Origin: RGIG5579 sp045544655
Lineage (GTDB): Bacteria; Bacillota; Clostridia; Oscillospirales; SIG627
Direction: 5' to 3'
Assembly: GCA_045544655.1 (NCBI GenBank)
Contig: JAZPZL010000045.1
Span: 1-27,758, forward strand
Length of the DNA stretch: 27,758 nt
Every line of letters begins with the position of its first letter. Position 1 is the stretch's first letter. The position numbers and the translations under genes were made by a program. Positions 7,613 through 15,453 of this stretch are shown piece after piece. The notes beneath the pieces are model-generated. The model was not told the DNA's origin, searched no databases, and worked only from the letters and a program-made list of their open reading frames with translations.

Positions 7613-8944
7613 ATGCGTAAGATCGCTTCAGTTTTGTTGGCTCTTTGCCTGATGGCAGGGCTTTTGCCCGTATCGGCGGCGGAGTATGTCTACGGCGAGC
7701 CGATGGAGCCGGAGCTTTGGATGGAGCCTGACTTTTCCACGGATCACGCCTATTCCATCGCTCTGGTGGGGGATACCCAGTGCCTGAGCCGCTGTGACAT
7801 TCAGGACGGAACGAAGGCTATGGAGCAGCTGTACGGTGTCATTGCCGATACCGCCAAGGAGCGGAAGCTGAAGCACGTATTCGTTTTGGGCGATATTACG
7901 GATATGAGCTACCGCAACGACAGGAATCTGGGTTACGCCATTTTTCAACAGCCTATGACCTTGGAATGGGAAAATGCTCAGAAGGCGATCCTGCAAATGA
8001 GCGAGGCGGGCATTTCTTATTCGCTCGTTCGCGGCAACCACGACGACTATATGATGGACGATTATTTCAATATCCCCGCCTACACCGATCAGTTCAAGGA
8101 CTGCGGCGGCTTTTTCAGTGATTCCGCCGCTAAGCATTCGGGGGGAGAGGAACCCCGCAATCCCGAAAATTACGTATACTGGAGCGCCAAGACGGGTTAC
8201 CACGAAAAATCCATCGTGAATTCTTATAAGACTATGGAGATCTGCGGGACCAAATATCTGTTTGTGACCGTGGATCACCACCTGACCATGAACGTTATTA
8301 ACTGGGTGGATGAGACCCTGGCAAAATACCCCGATCATCTTGCCATCGTAGCCACCCACGCCTATATCGGCTCGGAGGGAAATCTGTTTTCCACCACCGA
8401 AGGAGATACCCATCTGCCCAACGGACTTGCGGCGGAGCAGCTGTGGGAATTTGCTTTGAAAAAGCACGAAAACGTGCTGGCGGTGGTGTGCGGACACGTG
8501 GGAACCCTTCGCCCCGTTTATTCCACGATGCGGCGCGGGATCCACGGAAACGTGGTGCGCCAGATCCTGGTGGATCCGCAGAATTACGATTACCGTGATG
8601 CCTACGGCTCCGTAACCGGCGTTCAGCCCACGGGAATGGTTTTGTATATGAACTTTTCCGAAAACGGCGGAAAGGTGACCTTCGATTATTACTCTACCAT
8701 TTTGGATAAGGAAATGGTGGATGCGGATTATCCCCTGACCCTTTACAAGGAAAATCCCGTTGCGGATAAAAAGGCGATGGAGACCGTAGCCGACGCACAA
8801 AAGGATCCCGTTCCCACCGCCTCCACCGAGCCTCAGCTTCAGGGACAGAGCGGCATCGGAGCGGTGATCGCTGTGATCGCAGGTGCCTCGGCAGTTGCCG
8901 CCATTGCCGTGGTGATCGTCGCGGTAAGGAAGAAAAAGAAATAG
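7613..8944 (+). CDS. Secreted, membrane-anchored calcineurin-like metallophosphoesterase (copy 2)
   Basis: This paralogue of the preceding gene also has 443 residues, with the same signal peptide, one C-terminal membrane helix and a lysine tail. Motifs are GDTQ (53-56), GDITD, GNHDD, THAY and GHVG. This copy restores the more usual aspartate in the second motif (GDITD, against GDITH in copy 1). Like copy 1 it lacks the last histidine of GHxH. The ectodomain differs from copy 1 in many places, especially after the THAY motif, while both ends are almost identical. The pair may have split their substrates, or one copy may have weakened activity. The start is fixed by CAAGGAG before the ATG. It is probably the last gene of the rightward comM cluster and converges on the kinase gene. 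Confidence 0.85.
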   Translation: MRKIASVLLALCLMAGLLPVSAAEYVYGEPMEPELWMEPDFSTDHAYSIALVGDTQCLSRCDIQDGTKAMEQLYGVIADTAKERKLKHVFVLGDITDMSYRNDRNLGYAIFQQPMTLEWENAQKAILQMSEAGISYSLVRGNHDDYMMDDYFNIPAYTDQFKDCGGFFSDSAAKHSGGEEPRNPENYVYWSAKTGYHEKSIVNSYKTMEICGTKYLFVTVDHHLTMNVINWVDETLAKYPDHLAIVATHAYIGSEGNLFSTTEGDTHLPNGLAAEQLWEFALKKHENVLAVVCGHVGTLRPVYSTMRRGIHGNVVRQILVDPQNYDYRDAYGSVTGVQPTGMVLYMNFSENGGKVTFDYYSTILDKEMVDADYPLTLYKENPVADKKAMETVADAQKDPVPTASTEPQLQGQSGIGAVIAVIAGASAVAAIAVVIVAVRKKKK

Positions 8945-8949
8945 GATCC

Positions 8950-8980
8950 GCAAAACCTTTTTTTGAAAAAAAGGTTCTGC
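8950..8980 (+). terminator. Hairpin at the end of the phosphoesterase pair
   Basis: GCAAAACC-T7-G-A7-GGTTCTGC forms a long stem of about 15 bp a few bases after the copy 2 stop codon. It belongs to the dispersed hairpin family and could end the rightward transcript. It is not followed by a T run on the plus strand, so termination is only a suggestion. Confidence 0.4.
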
Positions 8981-9009
8981 ACTCCAAAAAACTTCACTCG
9001 AAAAAAACG

Positions 9010-9051
9010 AAAAAAAGGATCCCCGCAGAAAGGATTTCCGTGGGGATCTTT
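9010..9051 (-). terminator. Intrinsic terminator of the FHA-TIR-kinase gene
   Basis: On the minus strand GATCCCC (9048-9042) pairs with GGGGATC (9024-9018) around a loop with further pairing. The stem is followed by CCTTTTTTT (down to 9010). It lies immediately after the stop codon at 9055 and so ends the single-gene unit. Confidence 0.8.
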
Positions 9052-9054
9052 CTT

Positions 9055-11028
9055 TTATGATTTGGATAGCTTATCAATGAGCTGAAGCACGATCTCCTTG
9101 GAGGTGGGGTCCAGAGAGATCAGCTTTGCCATAGCATCTGCCAGACGCGGGTCTACGTTTGCCGCCGGCTTCTGTGGTTTCATCGGAACGACGGGACCTT
9201 GACCGGGTACGGCGAAACCGCTCTTCGGTGGGACGGCAGGACCTTGACCGGGTACGGCAAATCCGCTTTTCGGCGGGACAGCAGGGATCTTCCCGGGTAC
9301 GGGGAAGGAGTCCTTGCTTTTTTTTGTTTTTTTCGGTGTGCGGACCTTGAAGAAGGGCTTTTTCACCAGGTGATCGACGTTTTCCAGATCCTTCAGAAGC
9401 TCCTCTGCTGATTGATAACGTGCCTCGGGATCCTTTTGGGTACATTTTTTGATGATATACTCAAGTCCCGTGGAAAGGGAGGGATCCACTTCCCGAATAG
9501 GCAGGATCTCGTAGGGAGGCTCGGCGGGGTTTTTCCCCGTAACCAGATGGTAGAGGGTAACGCCCAGACTGTAGAGGTCCGTTCTGGCATCCGTCTGACC
9601 CATACCGCCGTATTGCTCCGGTGCGGCGTAGCCTCGCGTTCCCAGACAGGTGGTATCGGCGGCGGCGCTTTTCTTGTATTCGCGGGCGGTGCCGAAATCA
9701 AGGATCTTGATGCTTCCGCCGGGCTGAAGCATAATATTGGCAGGCTTTATATCTCGGTGGATGATGGGAGCGGGACGGGAATGCAGGTAATCGAGAACGT
9801 GACAAATCTGCTTTGCGATGTCCAGGGTCTGATGTTCGGCAAGAACCATCCCCTCATCCAAAAACTGCTGCAGACTTTTTCCTTCCACGTATTCCATAAT
9901 CAGAAGAATGGTCTCCGGCTTTTTGATTATGTCGATGAAGACGGGGATGGCAGGGTGATTGAGGCTTCGGACAATGGAAATTTCGGACAGGAAGGACTCC
10001 CAGACGATATTGAAATTTTTGGTTTTTTCCTTCAGGATTTCCTTGATTGCCCAGTGCTTATTCGTGGTAAGGTTTTCCGCCAGAAAGACGGTGGAAAAGC
10101 CGCCTTGCCCGATTTTTTTCAAAATGCGGTATTTTCCATCCAAAACGGAGTCAATCTGTAAACGCGTGCCGTCAGATACGGGAGAAGGGGACGATTCCTT
10201 TTCTCCCCCTGAGAGGATGGTGGTTTCATTACCGCCGGATTTATGCTTATAGAGATAAGTGGTATCGTCACCCTTCTGACGGAAGGAGGTGGCTCCGCTC
10301 AAGATACCTCCCACGAAACGGATCAGCGCTTCCTCATTGTCGTAGGACTGGAGGGGAGCCAGATTGGCAGGCAGGTCGTTTACGGGAAAATCCTTGGAGC
10401 GGTAGGTGACGATGGTGCGGGTCTTTCTTCCCTCTCTCAGCCACAGATTGCTGAACATTTCAATTTCGTATGAAACCCAGTCGGAGGTGATGTTTGCGCG
10501 ATTGGTTCCCACGGCAATAAAGACCTTCGCCTGCTCGAGGGCGGTGGCGATGATGGTCATATAATTGGATCTGCCGCTTGCATCCACGGAGTATTTACTG
10601 AAAAAGGGATTGTACCCCTTGGCGCGAAGGGCGTGGTACAAGGACTCTGCCATTTTCACGTCCCGTCCGGGGAATCCGTTTTCCTCCGTATTGCGGAAGG
10701 AAATGAAAATATCGTACTTTTGCGTTACGTCACCGCACGCTTTTTGAAAAGAAAGTTTTTGATTGCCGACGGTGATCTCATCCTTGAATTGCAAGGGATG
10801 CTCTGTGTTTGGGGGGATGGGAGTTCCGTTTAAGAAGGTGCCGTTGGTGGAATTCAGATCGGACAGGTAATAGCGATCTTCCTTGCAAGTGATCCTACAG
10901 TGAGCGCGGCTGACCGCAGGGGAGGAGAGCATCAGGTCTACGAAATTCTGCGCGGTCCCGATGGTAAAAAAGGGCTTGTCGATCAGCGTGATCTGATTCG
11001 TTTGAAGATTCTGTAATTGCGCCGCCAT
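9055..11028 (-). CDS. FHA-TIR-Ser/Thr protein kinase fusion
   Basis: The 657-residue protein has three recognisable domains. Residues 1-95 form an FHA phosphothreonine-binding domain with VSRAHCRI (39-46) and NSTNGTFLNG (59-68). Residues 103-245 form a TIR domain with YDIFISF (105-111) and a DWVSYEIE segment (183-190). In that segment E188 lines up with the catalytic glutamate of NAD-cleaving TIR domains such as SARM1. Residues 300-550 form a Hanks-type kinase with a complete catalytic set: GQGGFSTV (307-314), K329, HRD with D426, N431 and DFG at 444-446. A proline-rich tail with 15-residue repeats (about 573-616) and a short helical end follow. No membrane helix is visible, so it should be cytosolic. 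It has its own promoter and terminator. FHA and kinase suggest phospho-signalling; the TIR suggests NAD-based signalling or defence. The role is inference. Confidence 0.9.
   Translation of the reverse strand: MAAQLQNLQTNQITLIDKPFFTIGTAQNFVDLMLSSPAVSRAHCRITCKEDRYYLSDLNSTNGTFLNGTPIPPNTEHPLQFKDEITVGNQKLSFQKACGDVTQKYDIFISFRNTEENGFPGRDVKMAESLYHALRAKGYNPFFSKYSVDASGRSNYMTIIATALEQAKVFIAVGTNRANITSDWVSYEIEMFSNLWLREGRKTRTIVTYRSKDFPVNDLPANLAPLQSYDNEEALIRFVGGILSGATSFRQKGDDTTYLYKHKSGGNETTILSGGEKESSPSPVSDGTRLQIDSVLDGKYRILKKIGQGGFSTVFLAENLTTNKHWAIKEILKEKTKNFNIVWESFLSEISIVRSLNHPAIPVFIDIIKKPETILLIMEYVEGKSLQQFLDEGMVLAEHQTLDIAKQICHVLDYLHSRPAPIIHRDIKPANIMLQPGGSIKILDFGTAREYKKSAAADTTCLGTRGYAAPEQYGGMGQTDARTDLYSLGVTLYHLVTGKNPAEPPYEILPIREVDPSLSTGLEYIIKKCTQKDPEARYQSAEELLKDLENVDHLVKKPFFKVRTPKKTKKSKDSFPVPGKIPAVPPKSGFAVPGQGPAVPPKSGFAVPGQGPVVPMKPQKPAANVDPRLADAMAKLISLDPTSKEIVLQLIDKLSKS
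9189..9318. repeat. 45-bp in-frame tandem repeat in the kinase tail
   Basis: The segment ACCTTGACCGGGTACGGC recurs at 9196 and 9241, with a degenerate third copy near 9286, a period of exactly 45 bp. Translated, it gives about three 15-residue units of the type PVPGKIPAVPPKSG and AVPGQGPAVPPKSG. This is a flexible proline-rich linker that may vary in copy number between strains. Confidence 0.85.
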
Positions 11029-11055
11029 ATTCTTTCACCTTCTTTCTTTCTCATC

Positions 11056-11084
11056 ATTATACCGATCTTGGCGGAAAATGTCAA
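11056..11084 (-). promoter_or_regulatory. Consensus sigma-A promoter of the FHA-TIR-kinase gene
   Basis: On the minus strand TTGACA (11084-11079) and TATAAT (11061-11056) are separated by exactly 17 bp, a perfect consensus promoter about 28 bp before the start codon. The ribosome binding site is AAGGTG. The strength suggests the kinase is transcribed constitutively and independently of the tyrS operon upstream. Confidence 0.88.
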
Positions 11085-11134
11085 ATGCTTGAATTTGTCT
11101 TGCGAAAATTTTTGTGATGTGTTTCTATAACGTG

Positions 11135-11161
11135 AAAGAGAACGGAGGATCCGTTCTCTTT
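11135..11161 (-). terminator. Hairpin after tyrS, probable end of the twelve-gene operon
   Basis: AAAGAGAACGGA (11135-11146) and TCCGTTCTCTTT (11150-11161) form a perfect 12-bp stem with a 3-nt loop, just after the tyrS stop. On the minus strand only three T follow the stem. The T run is actually better on the plus strand. The position favours an end for the tyrS transcript, possibly bidirectional. Confidence 0.65.
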
Positions 11162-11167
11162 TTGCTT

Positions 11168-12388
11168 TTATTTGGTAATTTTGATAAAGACCTTTTTGCC
11201 CTTGCGCAGGATGAATTCCGCGTCGAAGTCGGAGGCGGGGAAGGTGGTGCCGATGTCGGTGACCTTCTCATCCTTTGCGGTTACGCCGCCCTGCTGAATG
11301 AGTCTGCGCGCTTCGCCGCGGGAGGGGCAAAGCCCGGTCTTCACCAGAAGGTCCATAATATTGATGGCGCCGTCGGTGAAATCTGCGTCGGTCAGGGTGT
11401 GGGTGGGCATATTGGCGTTGTTACCGCCGCCGCCGAAGAGGGCGCGAGCCGCTTCCTGCGCCTTGTCAGCCTCCTCCTTGCCGTGAACCAGGGTGGTCAA
11501 TTCGTATGCCAGGATCTCCTTTGCACGGTTCAGCTGACTGCCTTCCCAGGCGTCCATCTTGTCGATCTCCTCCAGAGGCAGGAAGGTGAGCATACGGATG
11601 CACTTAAGCACGTCGGCATCGCCCACGTTTCTCCAATACTGGTAGAAGTCGAAGGGGCTGGTCTTTTCGGGGTCCAGCCAAACGGCACCGCTCTGGGTCT
11701 TACCCATTTTCTTGCCCTCGGAGTTGAGGAGCAGGGTAATGGTCATAGCGTATGCGTCCTTGCCGGTCTTTTTGCGGATCAATTCCGTACCGCCCAGCAT
11801 ATTGGACCACTGGTCGTCGCCGCCGAACTGCATATTACAGCCGTATTTCTCGGACAGGTGATAGAAGTCGTAGGACTGCATGATCATATAGTTGAATTCC
11901 AGGAAGGACAGACCCTTCTCCATTCTTTGCTTGTAGCACTCGGCGCGAAGCATATTGTTGACGGAGAAGCAGGCGCCGACCTCGCGGAGAAGATCCACGT
12001 ACTTCAGATCCAGAAGCCAGTCTGCATTGTTTACCAGGATCGCCTTGTCCTCACCAAAGTCGATGAAGCGCTCCATCTGGCGCTTGAAGCAATCGCAGTT
12101 GTGCTGAATGGTCTCGGGAGTCATCATGGAACGCATATCGGTTCTGCCGGAGGGGTCCCCGATGTAGCCGGTACCGCCGCCCACCAAAACTACGGGCTTG
12201 TTGCCCGCCATCTGCAAACGCTTCATCAGGCACAGCGCCATAAAGTGACCGCAGTGGAGAGAATCTGCCGTGGGGTCAAAGCCGATATAGAAGCGGGCGC
12301 CGCCGTTGTTGATCAATTCTCGGATCTCTTTTTCATCCGTTACCTGCGCGATGAGTCCGCGCGCTTGAAGTTCTTCGTAAATTCCCAT
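11168..12388 (-). CDS. tyrS: Tyrosine--tRNA ligase
   Basis: TyrRS attaches tyrosine to tRNA-Tyr in the cytoplasm. The 406-residue protein has a class I catalytic domain with the HIGH-type motif HCGH (45-48) and the KMSKS-type motif KMGKT (227-231). A C-terminal S4 RNA-binding domain (about 345-406) contains SRGEARRLIQQGGV. Length and order match bacterial TyrRS of the shorter TyrS type. The ATG at 12388 is preceded by AAAGG. The recN stop is only 14 nt upstream, so tyrS is the last gene of the long operon. I see no T-box leader, which often controls tyrS in Bacillota; its position inside an operon may explain that. Confidence 0.96.
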   Translation of the reverse strand: MGIYEELQARGLIAQVTDEKEIRELINNGGARFYIGFDPTADSLHCGHFMALCLMKRLQMAGNKPVVLVGGGTGYIGDPSGRTDMRSMMTPETIQHNCDCFKRQMERFIDFGEDKAILVNNADWLLDLKYVDLLREVGACFSVNNMLRAECYKQRMEKGLSFLEFNYMIMQSYDFYHLSEKYGCNMQFGGDDQWSNMLGGTELIRKKTGKDAYAMTITLLLNSEGKKMGKTQSGAVWLDPEKTSPFDFYQYWRNVGDADVLKCIRMLTFLPLEEIDKMDAWEGSQLNRAKEILAYELTTLVHGKEEADKAQEAARALFGGGGNNANMPTHTLTDADFTDGAINIMDLLVKTGLCPSRGEARRLIQQGGVTAKDEKVTDIGTTFPASDFDAEFILRKGKKVFIKITK

Positions 12389-12402
12389 GGTAAAGCCTTT
12401 CT

Positions 12403-14112
12403 TTATCTTAATGTATCTTTTAATTTTTCAAATTCCGCAAGACCCTCCCGACGGAGCTTATCTGCGGCGCTTCTTGCTTCCTCGGAAAGCTCTCTGCCTC
12501 CCAGAAGCCTTGCGTTTTCCTTCAGACTGCCTTCCCCGTCCAGGGGCGTAAGACCCGTTTGCGTTCTGCCCTCCGCTTCCGTTTTTTCTACCAGGAAGTG
12601 GTGGTCTGCCAGGGTGGAGACCTGAGCGGAATGGGTCACGCAGAAGATCTGCCGATCCCGTGCAAGACAGCGCAGACAAATGCCGATCTTCTGTGCAGTC
12701 GCACCGGAAATGCCCGTGTCGATCTCGTCAAAGATCATAGTGGGCGCATCTTTCTCCTTGAGAAGCTTTAAGGAAAGAGCCAGCATAATACGGCTCATTT
12801 CACCGCCGGATGCCACCTGTGCCAGGGGCCCCGTGCCTTCACCGGTGTTGGCGGCAATGCCGAAGGAAACCCGTTCGCCGCCCTCGGGTGAAAAGCCGTC
12901 CTCGGGGGTGAAAAGCACGGAGAAGCGCATTTTGGGCATATCCAAAAAGGCAAGGGTGCCGTGGATCTCCCCTTCCAGAGCCTCAGCCGTTTTTTTGCGG
13001 GCAAGGGTCAAAGCGGAGGCGGCAGCCTCCAGCTTGCGGGAAAGGCTTGCCAAAGCAAGCTCACTCTTTTTTATATCATCTTTTCCCCGCAGAGTCAAGT
13101 CCTTTTTCTCTTTTATCTCTTCGTAATAGTCCAGGATCTCGTCAACGGACTTGCCGAATTTCTGCTTCAAGCGGTAGAGGGCGTCCATCCGCTTCTGAAT
13201 GCGGTCCATCAGATCCCCCGGGTCCTCCTCGCCGTAATCGGAAAGGGCGGCGGAGAGGCTGTTTTCCAATTCCTTGGCGCTTTCCGCCAATTCGTACAGC
13301 TTTCCCGCGGTCTCGGCGTGATTCCCTTCTCCCAATTCCTCCAGCTTCCGCGCGGCGGCAGACAGGAGAAAGACGGCTCCCTTTCCCTTTTCCCCGCCGG
13401 AAAGGGCGCGATGGGCAGTGGCAACGGCACCGTATTCCTTTTCAAAATTCTGCAGGTGACGAAGCTTTTCCTCCAGCTTATCCTCCTCGCCCCGCTTAGG
13501 CTTTACGCGGGCGATCTCCTGCATCTGATATTCGTAAAGGGCAAGCTTTTCCTTGCCGTCCAAAACGTCCTCGCGAAGCTTTTCCAAGGCTTTTTTCGCC
13601 GTCTGATGCTCAGCAAAGGCAGCTTTGTACGCTTTAAGGGCATTTTGACCCTCTTGATCCAGCGCGTCGTCCAGATACCTTCTGTGATTTTTTTCGTCCA
13701 GAAGTCCCACGGCACTGTTTTGCCCGTGAATGGCAAGCAGCTCCGAGGCAAGGGCGGAAAGGCGGCTGAAGGGAAGGGTCCTGCCGCAAAGCTTGGACAG
13801 ATTCTTTCCCGTGGCGTATACGATGCGGGTGAGGGTCACGCCCTCCCGCGCCTCCTCGGGATCCACCAGTTCAGACAGAGATGCGATCTGCTCCTCGGTC
13901 AGGTCGGTGAAAAACAGGGAGACCTCCAGCTTTTCTTCTCCGTGGCGCACCAATTCCTTTCCCCCCTTGGAGGACAGGAACAGACCCAGAGAATCCAGAA
14001 TCAGGGATTTACCTGCGCCCGTTTCACCGGTCAGCACGGAAAAGCCCCGATGGAAATCCACCGAAAGGCGTCGGATCAGTGCAAGATCGGAAACAAACAG
14101 GCTGGTCAGCAT
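12403..14112 (-). CDS. recN: DNA repair protein RecN
   Basis: RecN is an SMC-like ATPase that acts early in recombinational repair of double-strand breaks. The 569 residues show the N-terminal ATPase half with Walker A GETGAGKS (29-36) and a long charged coiled-coil middle rich in Glu, Lys and Leu. The C-terminal half has the ABC signature ASGGEMSR (434-441), Walker B FDEID (461-465) and the CVTHSAQV switch. The start ATG follows AGAGGT, 9 nt after the argR stop. The argR-recN pairing is a conserved gram-positive arrangement. No SOS (LexA) operator is visible directly upstream, so expression probably follows the operon promoter. Confidence 0.95.
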   Translation of the reverse strand: MLTSLFVSDLALIRRLSVDFHRGFSVLTGETGAGKSLILDSLGLFLSSKGGKELVRHGEEKLEVSLFFTDLTEEQIASLSELVDPEEAREGVTLTRIVYATGKNLSKLCGRTLPFSRLSALASELLAIHGQNSAVGLLDEKNHRRYLDDALDQEGQNALKAYKAAFAEHQTAKKALEKLREDVLDGKEKLALYEYQMQEIARVKPKRGEEDKLEEKLRHLQNFEKEYGAVATAHRALSGGEKGKGAVFLLSAAARKLEELGEGNHAETAGKLYELAESAKELENSLSAALSDYGEEDPGDLMDRIQKRMDALYRLKQKFGKSVDEILDYYEEIKEKKDLTLRGKDDIKKSELALASLSRKLEAAASALTLARKKTAEALEGEIHGTLAFLDMPKMRFSVLFTPEDGFSPEGGERVSFGIAANTGEGTGPLAQVASGGEMSRIMLALSLKLLKEKDAPTMIFDEIDTGISGATAQKIGICLRCLARDRQIFCVTHSAQVSTLADHHFLVEKTEAEGRTQTGLTPLDGEGSLKENARLLGGRELSEEARSAADKLRREGLAEFEKLKDTLR

Positions 14113-14121
14113 AAATACCTC

Positions 14122-14586
14122 TTAATCTTTGATGTATAAAACGTTCATATCGCGGCAGAATTCCCGTGCCAACTGCTCGTTGGCAAACAGCACCAGAAGG
14201 GTGTCGTCCCCTGCCAGGGTGCCGATGATGTTTTCAATGCGGATCGCCTCCAGCGCCGCCGCTGCCGCGTTTGCGGTGCCCGAGAGGGTCTTGACCACGC
14301 CGATATTCCCCGCGGGGACGGCGCTTGTCAGTACCTGATGGAGAACGGAGCGGTACTTGTCACGGGTCTGATTCTCTCCCCGCGCTCTGTCCTGGGTCAC
14401 GGCGTAGTGGGTCCCGCCGGTCTTACCGGGGACCTTTTGCAGATGAAGCTCCTTGATGTCGCGGCTGATGGTTGCCTGGGTAGCGGTAAAGCCGCTTGCC
14501 TTCAGGGCGGCGGAAAGCTCCTCCTGGGTGTGGATCTCTCCTGCTCCCACCAGCTCCAGAATTTTCAGTTGACGTTCGTTTTTCAT
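14122..14586 (-). CDS. argR: Arginine repressor ArgR/AhrC
   Basis: ArgR is a hexameric regulator that binds ARG boxes when arginine is present and represses arginine biosynthesis genes. The 154-residue protein has the N-terminal winged helix with the recognition segment SRDIKEL (41-47). The C-terminal arginine-binding, hexamerisation domain has GTANAAA (103-109) and GTLAGDDT (122-129), including the aspartates that hold arginine. The ATG is preceded by AAAGGTG. Neighbours are nadK (9-nt gap) upstream and recN (9-nt gap) downstream, the usual clostridial and bacillary context. No arg biosynthesis genes lie in this window, so its targets are elsewhere. Confidence 0.95.
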   Translation of the reverse strand: MKNERQLKILELVGAGEIHTQEELSAALKASGFTATQATISRDIKELHLQKVPGKTGGTHYAVTQDRARGENQTRDKYRSVLHQVLTSAVPAGNIGVVKTLSGTANAAAAALEAIRIENIIGTLAGDDTLLVLFANEQLAREFCRDMNVLYIKD

Positions 14587-14595
14587 AAAACACCT

Positions 14596-15438
14596 TTAAA
14601 ATTTACGGAAAAATACTTCCAGATTGCTTTGGGGCTTGGGGAAGATCAGCTTCAGGCGATGCTTTGCCCTGCGGATCTTCACCGTGTCCGTGGGCGTGAT
14701 CGCCTTTTCCGTCTTTCCGTCTGCACAGACGGTGATCGTGCCGCCCTCGCCTGCGGCTCCCTTGACGGTGAATACCGTATCGGGGGAAAAGATCATGTGG
14801 TGGGCGTTGATGAGCAGATACGAGGATACCGCTTTGACTCCGATGGAATCAAAATTGGCATCCTGTACCGCGCCGCCTGCGGAAAAGCTGTAGCCCGTAG
14901 AGCCCGTGGGCGTATTGAAGATCACACCGTCTGCGCGGAAATGGCACAGCTTCTTTTTGCCCGTGAACAGATCCAGCTCCACGATGTGAAATCCCCGCTC
15001 GGGGGCAATGACGAATTCATTTAGCGCGTAGAAGGTCTGATCGCCTACGGTGCATTCCAGCATCATACGGGAGGAAACGGGAAGCTCCTTTTCCAGAAGA
15101 AGGGGAAGCTTTGCCAGATCCTTTTCCTCCAGGGAGGTCATAAAGCCTACGTTGCCGAAATTGATGCCGAAAATGGGGATCTCCGCCTTGGCGGCTTCCT
15201 CCGCCACGGATAAAATGGTGCCGTCTCCCCCCAGGGTGATGAGAAGATCGGCGGAAAACAGCTCCTCGTGGGAAACGAAGCGGAGCTTTTTCAGATAAGG
15301 GGTCAAGGAGGGCATATCGGCAAAGCTCTGCTCCAGACGAAGCTCACACGCAAAAGCGGAAAGCTTCTCAATGACCTTTGCCGTGCGGGCAAGGGTGGGG
15401 TCCCGACTGGGGTTTGGGTAGAGGCTGATGATCTTCAT
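14596..15438 (-). CDS. nadK: NAD kinase
   Basis: NadK phosphorylates NAD to NADP and is the only known route to NADP in bacteria. The 280 residues carry the signature GGDGT (70-74), the NE pair (140-141) and the glycine-rich TPTGSTGYS loop (176-184), all characteristic of the family. Length is normal. The ATG at 15438 follows a strong AAAGGAGG site placed between it and the tlyA stop. It lies between tlyA and argR, a conserved order in gram-positive bacteria. Confidence 0.96.
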   Translation of the reverse strand: MKIISLYPNPSRDPTLARTAKVIEKLSAFACELRLEQSFADMPSLTPYLKKLRFVSHEELFSADLLITLGGDGTILSVAEEAAKAEIPIFGINFGNVGFMTSLEEKDLAKLPLLLEKELPVSSRMMLECTVGDQTFYALNEFVIAPERGFHIVELDLFTGKKKLCHFRADGVIFNTPTGSTGYSFSAGGAVQDANFDSIGVKAVSSYLLINAHHMIFSPDTVFTVKGAAGEGGTITVCADGKTEKAITPTDTVKIRRAKHRLKLIFPKPQSNLEVFFRKF

Positions 15439-15453
15439 ACGCCCCCTCCTTTC

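Larger units (their letters stand above)
6005..8944 (+). repeat. Tandem duplication, two 1470-bp units, each leader plus phosphoesterase gene
   Basis: Unit 1 is about 6005-7474 and unit 2 about 7475-8944. Start codons (6143, 7613), hairpins and leader beginnings (6005, 7475) are all displaced by exactly 1470 bp. The 138-bp leaders differ at only about three positions. The signal-peptide and C-terminal anchor ends of the genes are also nearly identical, while the middle of the coding sequence has clearly diverged. Confidence 0.9.

Noticed and set aside
9189..9318. CRISPR-like array
   Set aside because: The repeats are 45-bp in-frame tandem units without spacers, inside the kinase coding sequence. 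No true CRISPR array is present in the window.
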